A stretch of DNA of 64,000 nucleotides from Promicromonospora sp. AC04 (GTDB lineage: Bacteria > Actinomycetota > Actinomycetes > Actinomycetales > Cellulomonadaceae), in NCBI RefSeq assembly GCF_003058225.1, contig NZ_QBUG01000001.1, forward strand, positions 1,054,001 to 1,118,000, read 5' to 3'. Of this stretch, positions 45,609 through 53,772 are shown piece by piece. A model generated the notes under the pieces. The model did no database searches. It was given only the letters and a program-made list of their open reading frames with translations, and was not told where the DNA came from. Both the position numbers and the translations under genes were made by a program. Each line of letters opens with the position of its first letter. Within the stretch, counting starts at the first letter, position 1.

Positions 45609-46415
45609 CTACATGAGGCCCATCGAGACGGCGATGAGGCCGCCGGTGGTCGCGAGCAGTGCCGATCCGGGGTGCATCCAGATCGATGCCCGGATGTCGT
45701 GCTTCCACCAGACGAACCACACTCCCGGGAGCAGGAAGACGATCTTCGACAGGACCGTCCAGGGCGCCCAGAAGTGGTACACCGAGAACAGGACCGTGTT
45801 GAACAGCGGCGCCCACTTGCCCAGCTGAGGCAGGCGGGGCAGCAGGAACCCGCGGAAGTAGTACTCCTCGATCAGCGGCAGGGTGAAGCCGGTGAACGGC
45901 AGGCAGATCAGCAGGGTGATGATCAGCGACTGCTGCGAGTAACCGTCGAGGTAGGTGGTGGCCGACGGGCCGGCGCCCTCGTACTGGATCCAGGTGAAGG
46001 CCGCGTCGTAGACGAGGGTGTCCAGCGGGACGAGCGAGAACGACACGACCGTCATGTACACCATGAGGCCGATGCCGATCGCGGTGATCTTCCCGCGCGA
46101 GAACGGCTTGTCCAGGTAGTGCAGCACACCGCGCAGCGAGTAGCGGCCGGTGCGCTTGCGGCCCAGCCACAGGAGGCCGAACTGGATCGGGAAGAGCACC
46201 ACCGCGAGGGCGATCGCCCATGCGGCGAAGATCGGGGCGTCGATCGCCCGGATGAAGGGCGCCGCGATCAGCGCGTAGACGGCGACGATCAGGGCGCCCG
46301 GTACGAGGTGCAGCGCGATGGACAGGGGGAGTGAGTGCTTGTCGGCGAGCAGTCGCTCGACGATTCCGTTCGGACGGGTGGCTTCTGTGGCCGTAGGCCG
46401 CTGTGTGTTTTCCAT
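45609..46415 (-). CDS. CPBP-family intramembrane glutamic endopeptidase-like protein
   Basis: Polytopic membrane protein of 268 residues from ATG 46415 (MENTQRPTATEATRPNG). Motif 1 of the CPBP/Abi family is LIEEYYFRGFLLPRL (EExxxR), motif 2 likely the following helix with LFNTVLFSVYHFWAPW supplying the His. About seven spans are present. Homologues process prenylated proteins or pheromones or give bacteriocin self-protection; no partner is evident here, though an exporter lies nearby. A C-terminal HP in IWMHPGSALLATTGG resembles the last conserved helix. Confidence 0.85.
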   Translation of the reverse strand: MENTQRPTATEATRPNGIVERLLADKHSLPLSIALHLVPGALIVAVYALIAAPFIRAIDAPIFAAWAIALAVVLFPIQFGLLWLGRKRTGRYSLRGVLHYLDKPFSRGKITAIGIGLMVYMTVVSFSLVPLDTLVYDAAFTWIQYEGAGPSATTYLDGYSQQSLIITLLICLPFTGFTLPLIEEYYFRGFLLPRLPQLGKWAPLFNTVLFSVYHFWAPWTVLSKIVFLLPGVWFVWWKHDIRASIWMHPGSALLATTGGLIAVSMGLM

Positions 46416-46478
46416 GTGGAAGAGATTGGCCCGGTCCGCGAACACGGCCCTGACACGGCGCTGACACCATGTCGGGAC

Positions 46479-47135
46479 CTATTGCTTCAGCGCGGCCCCG
46501 TGGATCAGACGCCGGAGCTCGGCGGCGTCGACGTTGGCGCCGAACGCGTCGTTGCCCGGTTCCAGGCGGACGCCCTCGGCGAGCGGCCCGATGAGCACCG
46601 GGTCGAACCCGAGGCCGTCGACGATCGCCGCGACATCCGCGACGTCCGCCTCGGCGTCCCCGGCGACCGCTATCGCCTTCCGCTCCGGCCCGGCAGGTCG
46701 GGCCTCGTCGTCGAGATCGTGATAGCCCATGTGGTTGAGGGCCTTGACGACGCGCGCTCCGTCGAGGAACTCCTGCACGAGCTCGCTGGACGAAGCGCCT
46801 GGCTCGAGGAGCCGCTCGCGGGGACCGTCGACCTCCCACCAGTGGTTCATGGTGTCGATCACGAGCTTGCCGCGCAGCTCTTCGGTGGGGATGGTGCGGT
46901 ACTTGCCGAGCGGCAGGGCGAGGATCACGGCGTCCGCGTCGCGGGCGGCATCAGCGGGCCGGACGGCGGTGGCGCCAGGCGTCAGGACGTCGACCGTGAG
47001 CGCGATCTTCGCCGGGTCCCCCGACCCCGCGATGAGTACCCGGTAACCGGCGGCCAGGGCGAGCCGGGCCAGGACGGTGCCGACCTTGCCGGCCCCGAGG
47101 ATGCCGATGGTGCTTGCGGTCGGGCGCTCGCTCAC
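46479..47135 (-). CDS. NADPH-dependent F420 reductase-like oxidoreductase
   Basis: Cytosolic Rossmann-fold protein of 218 residues. [20 protein letters not shown] is the NADP-binding loop, [14 protein letters not shown] the second strand with a Ser/Gly-Asp that favours NADP, and [17 protein letters not shown] the next conserved strand. [11 protein letters not shown] and [19 protein letters not shown] resemble the F420/substrate-facing region of the Fno-like family. GTG 47135 overlaps the LLM gene stop by four bases (GTGA), so both are made together. Known members pass hydride between NADPH and F420; related ones act in other reductions, so the cofactor is inferred. Confidence 0.8.
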   Translation of the reverse strand: MSERPTASTIGILGAGKVGTVLARLALAAGYRVLIAGSGDPAKIALTVDVLTPGATAVRPADAARDADAVILALPLGKYRTIPTEELRGKLVIDTMNHWWEVDGPRERLLEPGASSSELVQEFLDGARVVKALNHMGYHDLDDEARPAGPERKAIAVAGDAEADVADVAAIVDGLGFDPVLIGPLAEGVRLEPGNDAFGANVDAAELRRLIHGAALKQ

Positions 47136-48202
47136 CGGGCCACCTCCAGCGTGCTGGGGTTCTCCGCGAGCAGCTCGCGCACCATCGGGATGACCTTGGT
47201 GCCGTACAGCTCGACGGCGCGCAGGCGTGCGCTGGCGGAGACGGCGCCGGCGGCTGAGTAGATCAGGTCGAAGCGTCCGACGTCGAGCGCGCGGATGGCG
47301 TGGGCCATCCTCCGCGCGACGGTCTCGGGCGAGCCGACGTACAGCGAGCCCTGCTCGACGTCGGCGTCGAACTCCTCACGGCGCAGGGGCGGCCACCCGC
47401 GCAGGGCACCGATGCGGTCACGCGTCTCCTTGTAGCCGGGGTAGAAGAGGCGCTTGGCCTCCTCGTCGGTCTCCGCGATGAAGCCGGGAGAGTGCATCCC
47501 GACCGGGTAGGCGGTGGTCTCGAACTGCTCGGTGGCGCGCCGGTACAGGTCGACGTACGGGGCGAACCGGTCGGGAGCCCCGCCGATGATGGCCAGCATG
47601 AGCCGGAACCCGTACTGCGCGGTGCGGATCACCGACTGCGGCGAACCGCCGACGCCGACCCAGGTGGTCAGCCGCCCGGAATCGGTCTTCGGGAACACGT
47701 CGGCGTCCTTGAGCGCCGCGCGCGTGGTGCCTTCCCAGGTGACCGGCCCCTCGTCCAGGAGCTTGTGGAACAGGTCGATCTTCTCCTCGAAGAGGATCTC
47801 GTAGTCGGTCAGGTCGTACCCGAACAGCGGGAACGACTCGGTGAACGACCCCCGGCCGAGGATCACCTCGGCACGCCCGTTCGACAGGGCGTCGACCGTG
47901 GCGAAGCGCTGGAAGACGCGCACCGGGTCGTCGGAGCTGAGGACGGTCACACCGGACGCGAGGTGGATGCGCTCGGTCCTGGTCGCGATGCCCGCCAGCA
48001 CTGTCTCGGGCGTGGAGATCGCGAACTCGGGGCGGTGGTGCTCGCCCAGGGCGATGACGTCCACACCGGTCTGGTCGGCGAGTACCGCCTCGTCGACGAC
48101 CGCGCGGATCGCCTGGCCGTGGGAGACGACCTTGCCCTCGTCGTCGCGAGGCAGGTCACCGAAGCTGTCGATGCCGAACTGGATGGCCGTGCTGTCGGTC
48201 AT
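47132..48202 (-). CDS. LLM-class flavin-dependent oxidoreductase
   Basis: Bacterial-luciferase-like TIM-barrel monooxygenase/reductase of 356 residues. [20 protein letters not shown] opens strand 1. [20 protein letters not shown] is the LLM signature with the EHH motif, [20 protein letters not shown] a conserved flavin region and [19 protein letters not shown] the phosphate-binding loop. Such enzymes use FMN or F420. ATG 48202 follows AAGGAG. It is divergent from the MarR gene across two matching palindromes and coupled to the F420-reductase-like gene, suggesting an inducible two-gene redox operon. The EHH form is close to the group of alkanal-monooxygenase-like proteins. Confidence 0.92.
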   Translation of the reverse strand: MTDSTAIQFGIDSFGDLPRDDEGKVVSHGQAIRAVVDEAVLADQTGVDVIALGEHHRPEFAISTPETVLAGIATRTERIHLASGVTVLSSDDPVRVFQRFATVDALSNGRAEVILGRGSFTESFPLFGYDLTDYEILFEEKIDLFHKLLDEGPVTWEGTTRAALKDADVFPKTDSGRLTTWVGVGGSPQSVIRTAQYGFRLMLAIIGGAPDRFAPYVDLYRRATEQFETTAYPVGMHSPGFIAETDEEAKRLFYPGYKETRDRIGALRGWPPLRREEFDADVEQGSLYVGSPETVARRMAHAIRALDVGRFDLIYSAAGAVSASARLRAVELYGTKVIPMVRELLAENPSTLEVAR

Positions 48203-48223
48203 GGGTTGCTCCTTGTGGGATCC

Positions 48224-48268
48224 GGATTGACATGTCAATCCTCCCAACAATTAGAGTTGACGTGTCAA
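48224..48268. promoter_or_regulatory. paired palindromic operators in the marR/LLM divergent promoter
   Basis: The 80-base intergenic region holds an 18-bp perfect palindrome GGATTGACATGTCAATCC (48224-48241) and a second site AGTTGACGTGTCAATCC whose core TTGAC-GT-GTCAA is at 48257-48268. Both share TTGAC-N2-GTCAA, and their centres are exactly 30 bp apart, about three helical turns, so two dimers would bind one face. The TTGACA of site one could also be a -35 box for marR. They are the likely binding sites of the MarR protein encoded at 48283. Confidence 0.75.
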
Positions 48269-48282
48269 TCCCGGGAGGCGCC

Positions 48283-48759
48283 ATGGCCCAGAAGCAACCC
48301 CGCGTGAAGCTCACGCGGGAGGAGCTGCGCATCTGGCGGAACTACATCGAGACCGCCGACGCGCTGCGCACCCGGCTGGCGGGGCGGCTCCAGAGCGAGT
48401 CGTCCTTGTCCGCCGGTGACTATCAGGTGCTGCTCGCGCTCAGCGAGGCGAACCAGAGGACGTTGCGCTCCTCGGAGCTGGCCGAGCTGATCGGTTGGCA
48501 GCGCAGCCGCCTGTCGCACCACCTGGGCCGGATGGAGAAGCGCGGGCTCGTTCGCCGGGTCCCGTGCGCCGACGACGTCCACGGCGTCGAGGTCTTGCTG
48601 ACCGACTCCGGTGCGGAGAAGTTCCGGCACGGCTCCGTGCCACACCTGCGCGCCGTGCACGAGCTCTTCGTGGACGCGCTCTCTCCGGAGCAGCTGGCGC
48701 AGGTCGATGAGATCACTGCCGCGCTGCGCCGCCATCTCGACCTCGGCCCGGAGTCGTAG
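48283..48759 (+). CDS. MarR-family transcriptional regulator
   Basis: Dimeric winged-helix repressor of 158 residues. SAGDYQVLLALSEANQRTLR precedes the DNA-binding helices RSSELAELIGWQRSRLSHHL, then the wing RMEKRGLVRRVPCADDVHGV. N- and C-terminal helices (REELRIWRNYIETADAL and LSPEQLAQVDEITAALRRH) would form the dimer interface. ATG 48283 has GGGAGG upstream. It likely represses itself and the divergent LLM operon through the two palindromes. A single Cys (VPCADD) in the wing could act as a redox sensor, which is speculative. Confidence 0.93.
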   Translation: MAQKQPRVKLTREELRIWRNYIETADALRTRLAGRLQSESSLSAGDYQVLLALSEANQRTLRSSELAELIGWQRSRLSHHLGRMEKRGLVRRVPCADDVHGVEVLLTDSGAEKFRHGSVPHLRAVHELFVDALSPEQLAQVDEITAALRRHLDLGPES

Positions 48760-48825
48760 ACCACCTGCCCGGTGCGGTCGCGGGGCTCCGCACGCGCGGC
48801 GTGATCAGTGCATCTGCCGGCCACC

Positions 48826-48861
48826 GCTCATCGAGGAGGGCCGCGGCCCTCCTCGATGAGC
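48826..48861. terminator. 36-bp perfect palindrome between convergent genes
   Basis: A perfect palindrome with 18-base arms meeting at 48843/48844 (GCTCATCGAGGAGGGCCG and its complement), placed between the MarR stop and the convergent hydrolase gene. Its RNA would form a long hairpin in either direction; no U-tract follows. The bidirectional terminator role is inferred from position. Confidence 0.6.
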
Positions 48862-48905
48862 TTCATGCCGGCCGACGGCGTCTTGGCGCCTGCGGTCGGC
48901 CGGTC

Positions 48906-49634
48906 CTACTTCAGGTGCCGGGCGAAGAACCTGGCCGCGTCCTCCCCCGCGAACCGGGGGACGCCGGTGTGCCCGCCCAGGTTGGCCTGCAGCGTCTTCT
49001 CCTTGGAGCCGAAGGCGTCGAACAGGTCCAGCGCCATCTGCCGGTCGTTGTTCTCGTCGTCCCACTGCAGCAGGACGTGCAGCGGAATCGTCACCTGACG
49101 AGCCTCGTCGAACATGACGCGGGGCACGAAGCTCCCGGCGAAGAGACCGGCGGCGACGATGCGCGGCTCAACCGCCGCCAGCCGGACGCCGATGGCGATC
49201 ACCCCGCCCGAGAACCCGACCGGGCCGCCGATCTCGGGCAGTGCAAGGAGTGCGTCCAGGGTGGTCCGCCACTCCGGGACCGCCTTCTCGACCAGCGGGA
49301 GGACCAGCCGGTCGACGATCTCGTCGACCGGCTCTCCGGCCGTCACCGCCCGGCGCAGGTCGGCGCGGGCCTGCTCGGCGTCGGCAAAACGGGGCCGGTC
49401 GCCGCTCCCGGGGAGCTCGATGGTGGCCGCGGCGAAACCCTCCGCCACGGAGTGCCGGGCGCGGGCCACCAGCCGGGGGTACATCATGTCCAGTCCGCCG
49501 GGGTGGCCCATCAGGATCAGCGGGACCGGTGCGGACGCGGACTCGGGCGTCCACAGGGTGCCGGGGATCTCGCCGAGGGTGAACTCGCGCTCGAGGACGC
49601 CGTCGTCGAGGCGCTGCTCAGAAGTGAAGTGCAT
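48906..49634 (-). CDS. alpha/beta-hydrolase (dienelactone-hydrolase-like)
   Basis: Cytosolic alpha/beta-fold hydrolase of 242 residues. VPLILMGHPGGLDMMYPRLV holds the HPGG oxyanion motif. GGPVGFSGGVIAIGVRLAAV carries the nucleophile elbow GFSGG. LHVLLQWDDENNDRQMALDL probably contributes the acid, and LGGHTGVPRFAGEDAARFFA the catalytic His. The predicted triad Ser-Asp-His is complete in order. Its substrate is unknown. ATG 49634 is followed by MHFTSEQRLDDG, typical of this group. The upstream 269 bases carry a candidate leader ORF on the opposite strand. Confidence 0.85.
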   Translation of the reverse strand: MHFTSEQRLDDGVLEREFTLGEIPGTLWTPESASAPVPLILMGHPGGLDMMYPRLVARARHSVAEGFAAATIELPGSGDRPRFADAEQARADLRRAVTAGEPVDEIVDRLVLPLVEKAVPEWRTTLDALLALPEIGGPVGFSGGVIAIGVRLAAVEPRIVAAGLFAGSFVPRVMFDEARQVTIPLHVLLQWDDENNDRQMALDLFDAFGSKEKTLQANLGGHTGVPRFAGEDAARFFARHLK

Positions 49635-49712
49635 GGTCGTGCCTTTCGGGAGTGCTGGACGGCGCTCCCCGGACGACCTATCGCCCGACCATGACCCCGG
49701 AGGGGAGCACCC

Positions 49713-49775
49713 ATGTCGATACTGCGTTCACGGGTACCACCTCCTCGTTCTCTTGCACGGCCTCGGAGAGGCTAG
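49713..49775 (+). CDS. candidate 20-residue leader peptide
   Basis: ATG 49713 is preceded by GGAGGGGAGCACCC, one of the strongest ribosome-binding sites in the window, and the frame ends at TAG 49773-49775. The peptide MSILRSRVPPPRSLARPRRG is rich in Arg and Pro. It lies 128 bases upstream of the secreted esterase gene on the same strand. It could be a translated leader controlling that gene, or an unrelated small ORF. I see no attenuator hairpin. Confidence 0.3.
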   Translation: MSILRSRVPPPRSLARPRRG

Positions 49776-49903
49776 CAGTGTCGCCATCGTCTGCGCAGCA
49801 CCCGTTGACGTGCATCAACACCGATCACTAGCCTCCGGGGTGGTTGGTGACGCGCTTGCGTGGCGCAGGCCGACCCCTTGGCCCCGAACAAAGGAGTTCA
49901 GCC

Positions 49904-51163
49904 ATGCGCACCCCGATCACCCGCCGCACCCTGCTCGTCTCCGGCGCCACAGCAGGCGCCTCGGCCTTGCTCGGCGCACCGGCCGCGAGCGTTGCCGCCG
50001 GTCGCGAACCCCACGACGCGCTGGTGAAGCCGATCGCCGAGGTTCTCGACGGCGGCGAGCAGGTGACCTCGCTCGCCATCTCCTCCCCCACGCTGAACCA
50101 CGCGGTGCGGTCGTCGCTGACCCCCTCGACGTTCGCCGTGCACGTCACCGCCACCAACCCGCTCACCGGCGAGGTTGCCTACGACCAGGGTCGTGTGGTC
50201 ACCGCGGCAGAGTGGACCCGCCGCAGCGAGATCACGCTGGAGCTCGAGCACGGATGGGGGGTCAACGGCGGCGGCACCCTGCAGTACATGGGCGGGTACG
50301 GCCGCAACGTCCTGCTGGACCTCGACTACACGATCACTCAGGTCGAGCCCTTGCGTAGCGCGCGTGAGGGCGGCCCGATCGTTCTCGACTCCTTCCGGCA
50401 GGGCAGGCTGTCCGATCCGGAGGTCGACGCGTTTGAGTACCACGCTACGGCGTCGGGCCTGAACTACCGGCTGTACTCCCCTGCGCGCCGGACCGGTCGA
50501 CGCGGTGCGGCGCTCGTCGTCTGGCTGCACGGCGGCGGTGAGGGCGGCCTGCTGACCGACGGGTACGACTACTACGACAACGAGGCGCCGCTGCGGGCCA
50601 ACCGGGGCGCGCTTGGCTTCGCCACGCCGGAGGCACAGGACATCTTCGGTGGCGCCTACGTGCTCGCGCCGCAGGCGACCTCCGCCTGGATGCAGGACGG
50701 CGACGGCTTCGCGCCGCTCATCCTGGAGGCGATCGAGGAGGTCGCCAGGGCGCACCGGATCGACGCGAGCCGGGTCCACGTCGTCGGCTGCTCCAACGGC
50801 GGATACATGTCGCTGAAGATGGTCGCCGAGCACCCCGAGACGTTCGCGAGCTCCGTACCGATCTGTTGTGGCATCGGTCCCCGCGACGGCTCCGGCACTT
50901 ACTTCATCTCGGACGACGAGCTCGCGGCGATGACCACGCCGACGTGGCTCGTGGCCTCCGCCGACGACAACACCCTGGACCCCGAGGACAACACCGTCTA
51001 CGCCCACGAGCGGATCGACGGCTCGATCATGAGCCTGTACGACAACGTCACCTGGGACGGGAACGTCTTCCCCGGGCACTGGTCGTGGATCTACGTCGCC
51101 CGCAACGACCCGCACCACGACGGTGCGAGCATCTGGGAGTGGATGGCGGTCACCAAGCGCTGA
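49904..51163 (+). CDS. secreted esterase/phospholipase-like hydrolase with Tat signal
   Basis: Exported alpha/beta hydrolase of 419 residues. MRTPITRRTLLVSGATAGAS is a twin-arginine signal (RRTLL) with cleavage near AASVAAGRE. Residues about 40-170 form an immunoglobulin-like N-terminal domain (SSLTPSTFAVHVTATNPLTG, GRNVLLDLDYTITQVEPL). The catalytic domain has VVWLHGGGEGGLLTDGYDYY (oxyanion hole), VHVVGCSNGGYMSLKMVAEH (Ser nucleophile in G-C-S-N-G), ADDNTLDPEDN (Asp) and FPGHWSWIYVARND (His). This layout occurs in peptidase/carboxylesterase proteins acting on cell-wall or polymer esters. ATG 49904 follows AAAGGAG. Confidence 0.88.
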   Translation: MRTPITRRTLLVSGATAGASALLGAPAASVAAGREPHDALVKPIAEVLDGGEQVTSLAISSPTLNHAVRSSLTPSTFAVHVTATNPLTGEVAYDQGRVVTAAEWTRRSEITLELEHGWGVNGGGTLQYMGGYGRNVLLDLDYTITQVEPLRSAREGGPIVLDSFRQGRLSDPEVDAFEYHATASGLNYRLYSPARRTGRRGAALVVWLHGGGEGGLLTDGYDYYDNEAPLRANRGALGFATPEAQDIFGGAYVLAPQATSAWMQDGDGFAPLILEAIEEVARAHRIDASRVHVVGCSNGGYMSLKMVAEHPETFASSVPICCGIGPRDGSGTYFISDDELAAMTTPTWLVASADDNTLDPEDNTVYAHERIDGSIMSLYDNVTWDGNVFPGHWSWIYVARNDPHHDGASIWEWMAVTKR

Positions 51164-51260
51164 GCCTCAACGACCCGATGAAGGGTCGAAGCCGGGCGCT
51201 CGGTAATGGCTCACGGGAGATCGGCGTACAGTCGAGGCAGGAGCTGACCCTGGTTCCCCA

Positions 51261-52487
51261 ATGATGGGAATCCAAATTTCCGACGCCGTTCGCCCTTCCC
51301 TTGCTGTTTCCACCGAGTCGTCGAACAGCTCCTCGCCGAGCGACGATCTGCTCACCCTCGGGCTGCTCGCAGGATCCTCGATGGAGAACGAGCGGCGACT
51401 GCCGATACATCCCCATCACCTGGACCGGATCGACCCGGACCTGCGTGCCCGGATGACCGTCGAGCGTGGCTACGGCGCTGACTTTCAGCTGGAACCTGGC
51501 TACGTCGAGTCGCGCGTGGGTAGGGTCGCGGAGCGCTCCGAGGTGCTCGATTCCGCTGATGTGCTGCTTCTGCCCAAGCCGCAAGCCGCGGACGTCGCAG
51601 CGATTCCCGAGGGTCGCGTCCTGTGGGGGTGGCCGCACTGCGTGCAGGACGCCGGAATGACGCAGACCGCGATCGACAGCCGGCTCACGCTGATCGCCTT
51701 CGAGGCGATGAACCACTGGACCCGCCGGGGTGATTTCAGCCTGCACGTGTTCCACAAGAACAACGAGCTCGCCGGCTACTGCTCCGTGCTGCACGCACTG
51801 AGCCTGGTCGGCTCGACGGGTGACTACGGGCCACGACTCAGCGCGGTCGTCATCGGCTTCGGCGCGACGGCGCGGGGTGCCGTGACCGCGCTCAAGGCGC
51901 ACGGAATCCACGACATCCAGGTCCTCACGCAGCGCGGTGTCACGGCGGTCGGTTCGCCGATCCACACCGCACACATCTCCCAGCTCCACACCGACGACGG
52001 CCCGACCCACCTCAGCAAGGTCCTCACCCAGGCCGGCGACGTCCTGCTCCCCGAGTTCCTGGCGTCGCACGACATCGTCGTCAACTGCACGCTCCAGGAC
52101 GTCGCCGCACCGTTGACCTACCTGAGGACCGAGGACCTGGAGCCTTTCTCCTCGGGAAGCCTGATCATCGACGTCTCGTGTGACCTGGGGATGGGCTTCG
52201 AATGGGCGCGGCCCACCACGTTCGACGAGCCGATGTTCACGGTCGGCCGAGGCGTGGACTACTACGCCGTCGACCACAGCCCGTCGTACCTGTGGAACTC
52301 GGCAACCTGGGAGATCAGCGAGGCGCTCCTGCCGTTCCTGCGCACGGTCATGGAAGGACCGACCGCGTGGGCGAAGGATCACACCATCTCCCGCGCGATC
52401 GAGATTCACGACGGCGTGATCCAGAACCAGAGCATCCTGAGCTTTCAGGATCGTGATCCGGTCTATCCGCACACCCGGGCTGCCTAG
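51261..52487 (+). CDS. alanine dehydrogenase/PNT-family oxidoreductase, N5-(carboxyethyl)ornithine synthase-like
   Basis: NAD(P)-dependent oxidoreductase of 408 residues. The N-terminal domain shows SSMENERRLPIHPHHLDRI and DVLLLPKPQAADVAAIPEGR, then LWGWPHCVQDAGMTQTAID with the catalytic-type Lys and His of the alanine dehydrogenase fold. The Rossmann domain starts with LSAVVIGFGATARGAVTALK. VFHKNNELAGYCSVLHAL and YYAVDHSPSYLWNSATWEIS match what I recall of carboxyethyl-ornithine synthase-like proteins, which reductively join pyruvate to an amino-acid amine. That assignment is tentative. AGGAG lies rather far (about 18 bases) from ATG 51261. The TAG stop falls in the CTAG that flanks the adjacent inverted-repeat element, so the natural C-terminus may be altered. 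Confidence 0.7.
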   Translation: MMGIQISDAVRPSLAVSTESSNSSSPSDDLLTLGLLAGSSMENERRLPIHPHHLDRIDPDLRARMTVERGYGADFQLEPGYVESRVGRVAERSEVLDSADVLLLPKPQAADVAAIPEGRVLWGWPHCVQDAGMTQTAIDSRLTLIAFEAMNHWTRRGDFSLHVFHKNNELAGYCSVLHALSLVGSTGDYGPRLSAVVIGFGATARGAVTALKAHGIHDIQVLTQRGVTAVGSPIHTAHISQLHTDDGPTHLSKVLTQAGDVLLPEFLASHDIVVNCTLQDVAAPLTYLRTEDLEPFSSGSLIIDVSCDLGMGFEWARPTTFDEPMFTVGRGVDYYAVDHSPSYLWNSATWEISEALLPFLRTVMEGPTAWAKDHTISRAIEIHDGVIQNQSILSFQDRDPVYPHTRAA

Positions 52488-52507
52488 GGCCCGTTTCGGA
52501 ACTGGTC
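52488..52507 (+). repeat. left terminal inverted repeat
   Basis: GGCCCGTTTCGGAACTGGTC directly follows the CTAG that ends the oxidoreductase gene. It matches the complement of 53753-53772 except at positions 4, 5 and 15. Just inside both ends an AGCGCTG sequence recurs, so the similarity extends a little beyond 20 bases. Confidence 0.65.
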
Positions 52508-52556
52508 GGTTCAGCGCTGGTTCTGTGTACTGCCGGAGACCCCTGGAGCGCCTTGC

Positions 52557-53504
52557 TCAACCGGGCGTGTCTTGATCCGGCACGGGCAGTGGCAGCCCGA
52601 GGGCCACTGCCAGCCACTTCAGGTTGATCGACGCGAGGTCGATGAACACGCGACGGAGCCAATCTGGCTGCTCACTCACACAGGCGCGCTGCAGCGACGG
52701 CCCTGCAAGCCTCGCAATGAGGGGTGCGGGTTCGGTGCACACCTGCCACGGCGGCGGACCACCCTCCAGGTGAAGCGTGGGGAGCAGCTGCACGAGGTCG
52801 TGCAACTCGTGGCCGGCGCCGGCGTGCGACCAGTCCACGAGGCGACCTTCGCGTTCGCCGGCGTTGCCGAGGATGCACACGTTGTCGCTGCGGACGTCGC
52901 CGTGCACCAGGTATGCACCGAGCTCGAGAGCAGTGTCCGCCTCCGCATCGACAGCGGTTAGGGCCTCGGCATTCGCCTCGAGCCAGCCGCGGATGACGAC
53001 ACCGACATCGACAAGCCGGTCGGCCAGCTCGATAACACGCGGCCACTGTGGTCCCGGCCAGCTGGTAGTCCGCGGCAGCTCGGCAGGGAGCGGCGCTCGG
53101 CGCAAACGGTCGAGCGTGCCGCGGAGAACGTCGAAGTCGCCGGGTCGCCAGACCGTCGACGTGCCGCCGCCCGGATTCTCGGCGCCGGCCGCAGGCCAGT
53201 AGGCGGCGGACAGGTCCTCCGTCACCAGCAACGGCTGTCCGGTGCCGTCGTCCTGCCAGCCGAGAACCTCGGGGGAGAGGCTGATGCCGCGCAGGTGATC
53301 GAGGATCCGGTGCTCGTTACGCAGCCAGCCCGCAGTCTCTTCGGTCGTCGCCCCTTTGACAAACGCGGCGCTGCCATCGCTGAACGTGACGACGAGTCGG
53401 TCCGCAGCCGACAGCCCGAACTCAGGTGCACGCCAGGCCGCCGCAGTCTTGCCGAGCAGCGATCCGACCGTCCCGGCGATCACAGGCGTTTGGGCATCTG
53501 CCAC
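52557..53504 (-). CDS. aminoglycoside phosphotransferase (APH) family kinase-like protein
   Basis: Protein-kinase-fold phosphotransferase of 315 residues with an N-lobe beta region VVTFSDGSAAFVKGATTEET (Lys in the ATP pocket) and the catalytic loop YLVHGDVRSDNVCIL, the HGDxxxxN Brenner motif. EGRLVDWSHAGAGHELHDL is the DFG/DW equivalent. LLVTEDLSAAYWPAAGAE precedes the interdomain hinge. All catalytic residues are present. Such kinases phosphorylate antibiotics, choline, homoserine-like or other small molecules, so resistance cannot be claimed. The start is GTG 53504. It lies alone inside a pair of terminal inverted repeats, so it was probably acquired. Confidence 0.85.
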   Translation of the reverse strand: MADAQTPVIAGTVGSLLGKTAAAWRAPEFGLSAADRLVVTFSDGSAAFVKGATTEETAGWLRNEHRILDHLRGISLSPEVLGWQDDGTGQPLLVTEDLSAAYWPAAGAENPGGGTSTVWRPGDFDVLRGTLDRLRRAPLPAELPRTTSWPGPQWPRVIELADRLVDVGVVIRGWLEANAEALTAVDAEADTALELGAYLVHGDVRSDNVCILGNAGEREGRLVDWSHAGAGHELHDLVQLLPTLHLEGGPPPWQVCTEPAPLIARLAGPSLQRACVSEQPDWLRRVFIDLASINLKWLAVALGLPLPVPDQDTPG

Positions 53505-53567
53505 GCCCTAGGTATAGCAGGCATCTTCGATGCGCCGGCACCCAGCACCGGTCGCGCCGAGGGCGCC

Positions 53568-53706
53568 GCCCGCGACCCTGTCGAGGAACTCACCGAAGCC
53601 GAGGGCAAGCTCAATGTCGGCGGATAGGTCCACGACCCGAACGACCCGATCGGCCGGCCGCTGTTCAGCGTCCTGGCCGATCGCCGAGTTCGAGTCAGAT
53701 CCCGAC
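53568..53706 (+). pseudogene. decayed serine recombinase (resolvase/invertase) fragment
   Basis: Translation from 53568 gives ARDPVEELTEAEGKLNVGG, then an in-frame TAG (53625-53627), then VHDPNDPIGRPLFSVLA, and after a frame change at 53679 IAEFESDP. Joined, these match the resolvase stretch KLNVGG-VHDP-DP-GRLLFNVLAM-IAEFE-D just before the catalytic-domain E helix. The frame change is explained by loss of two bases from a Met codon. Only about 45 codons remain, with neither the catalytic Ser nor the DNA-binding part, so it is inactive. Confidence 0.7.
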
Positions 53707-53752
53707 CCCACCACCATCGCCACCGACGTCCTGAACTGGATCTCACAGCGCT

Positions 53753-53772
53753 GACCACTTCCGAAACACGCC
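53753..53772 (-). repeat. right terminal inverted repeat
   Basis: The minus strand reads GGCGTGTTTCGGAAGTGGTC, followed outward on the plus strand by CTAG (53773-53776). The ten bases CACGCCCTAG at its outer end also occur at 53501-53510, overlapping the APH start codon; this may be chance or a trace of an earlier end. Confidence 0.65.
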
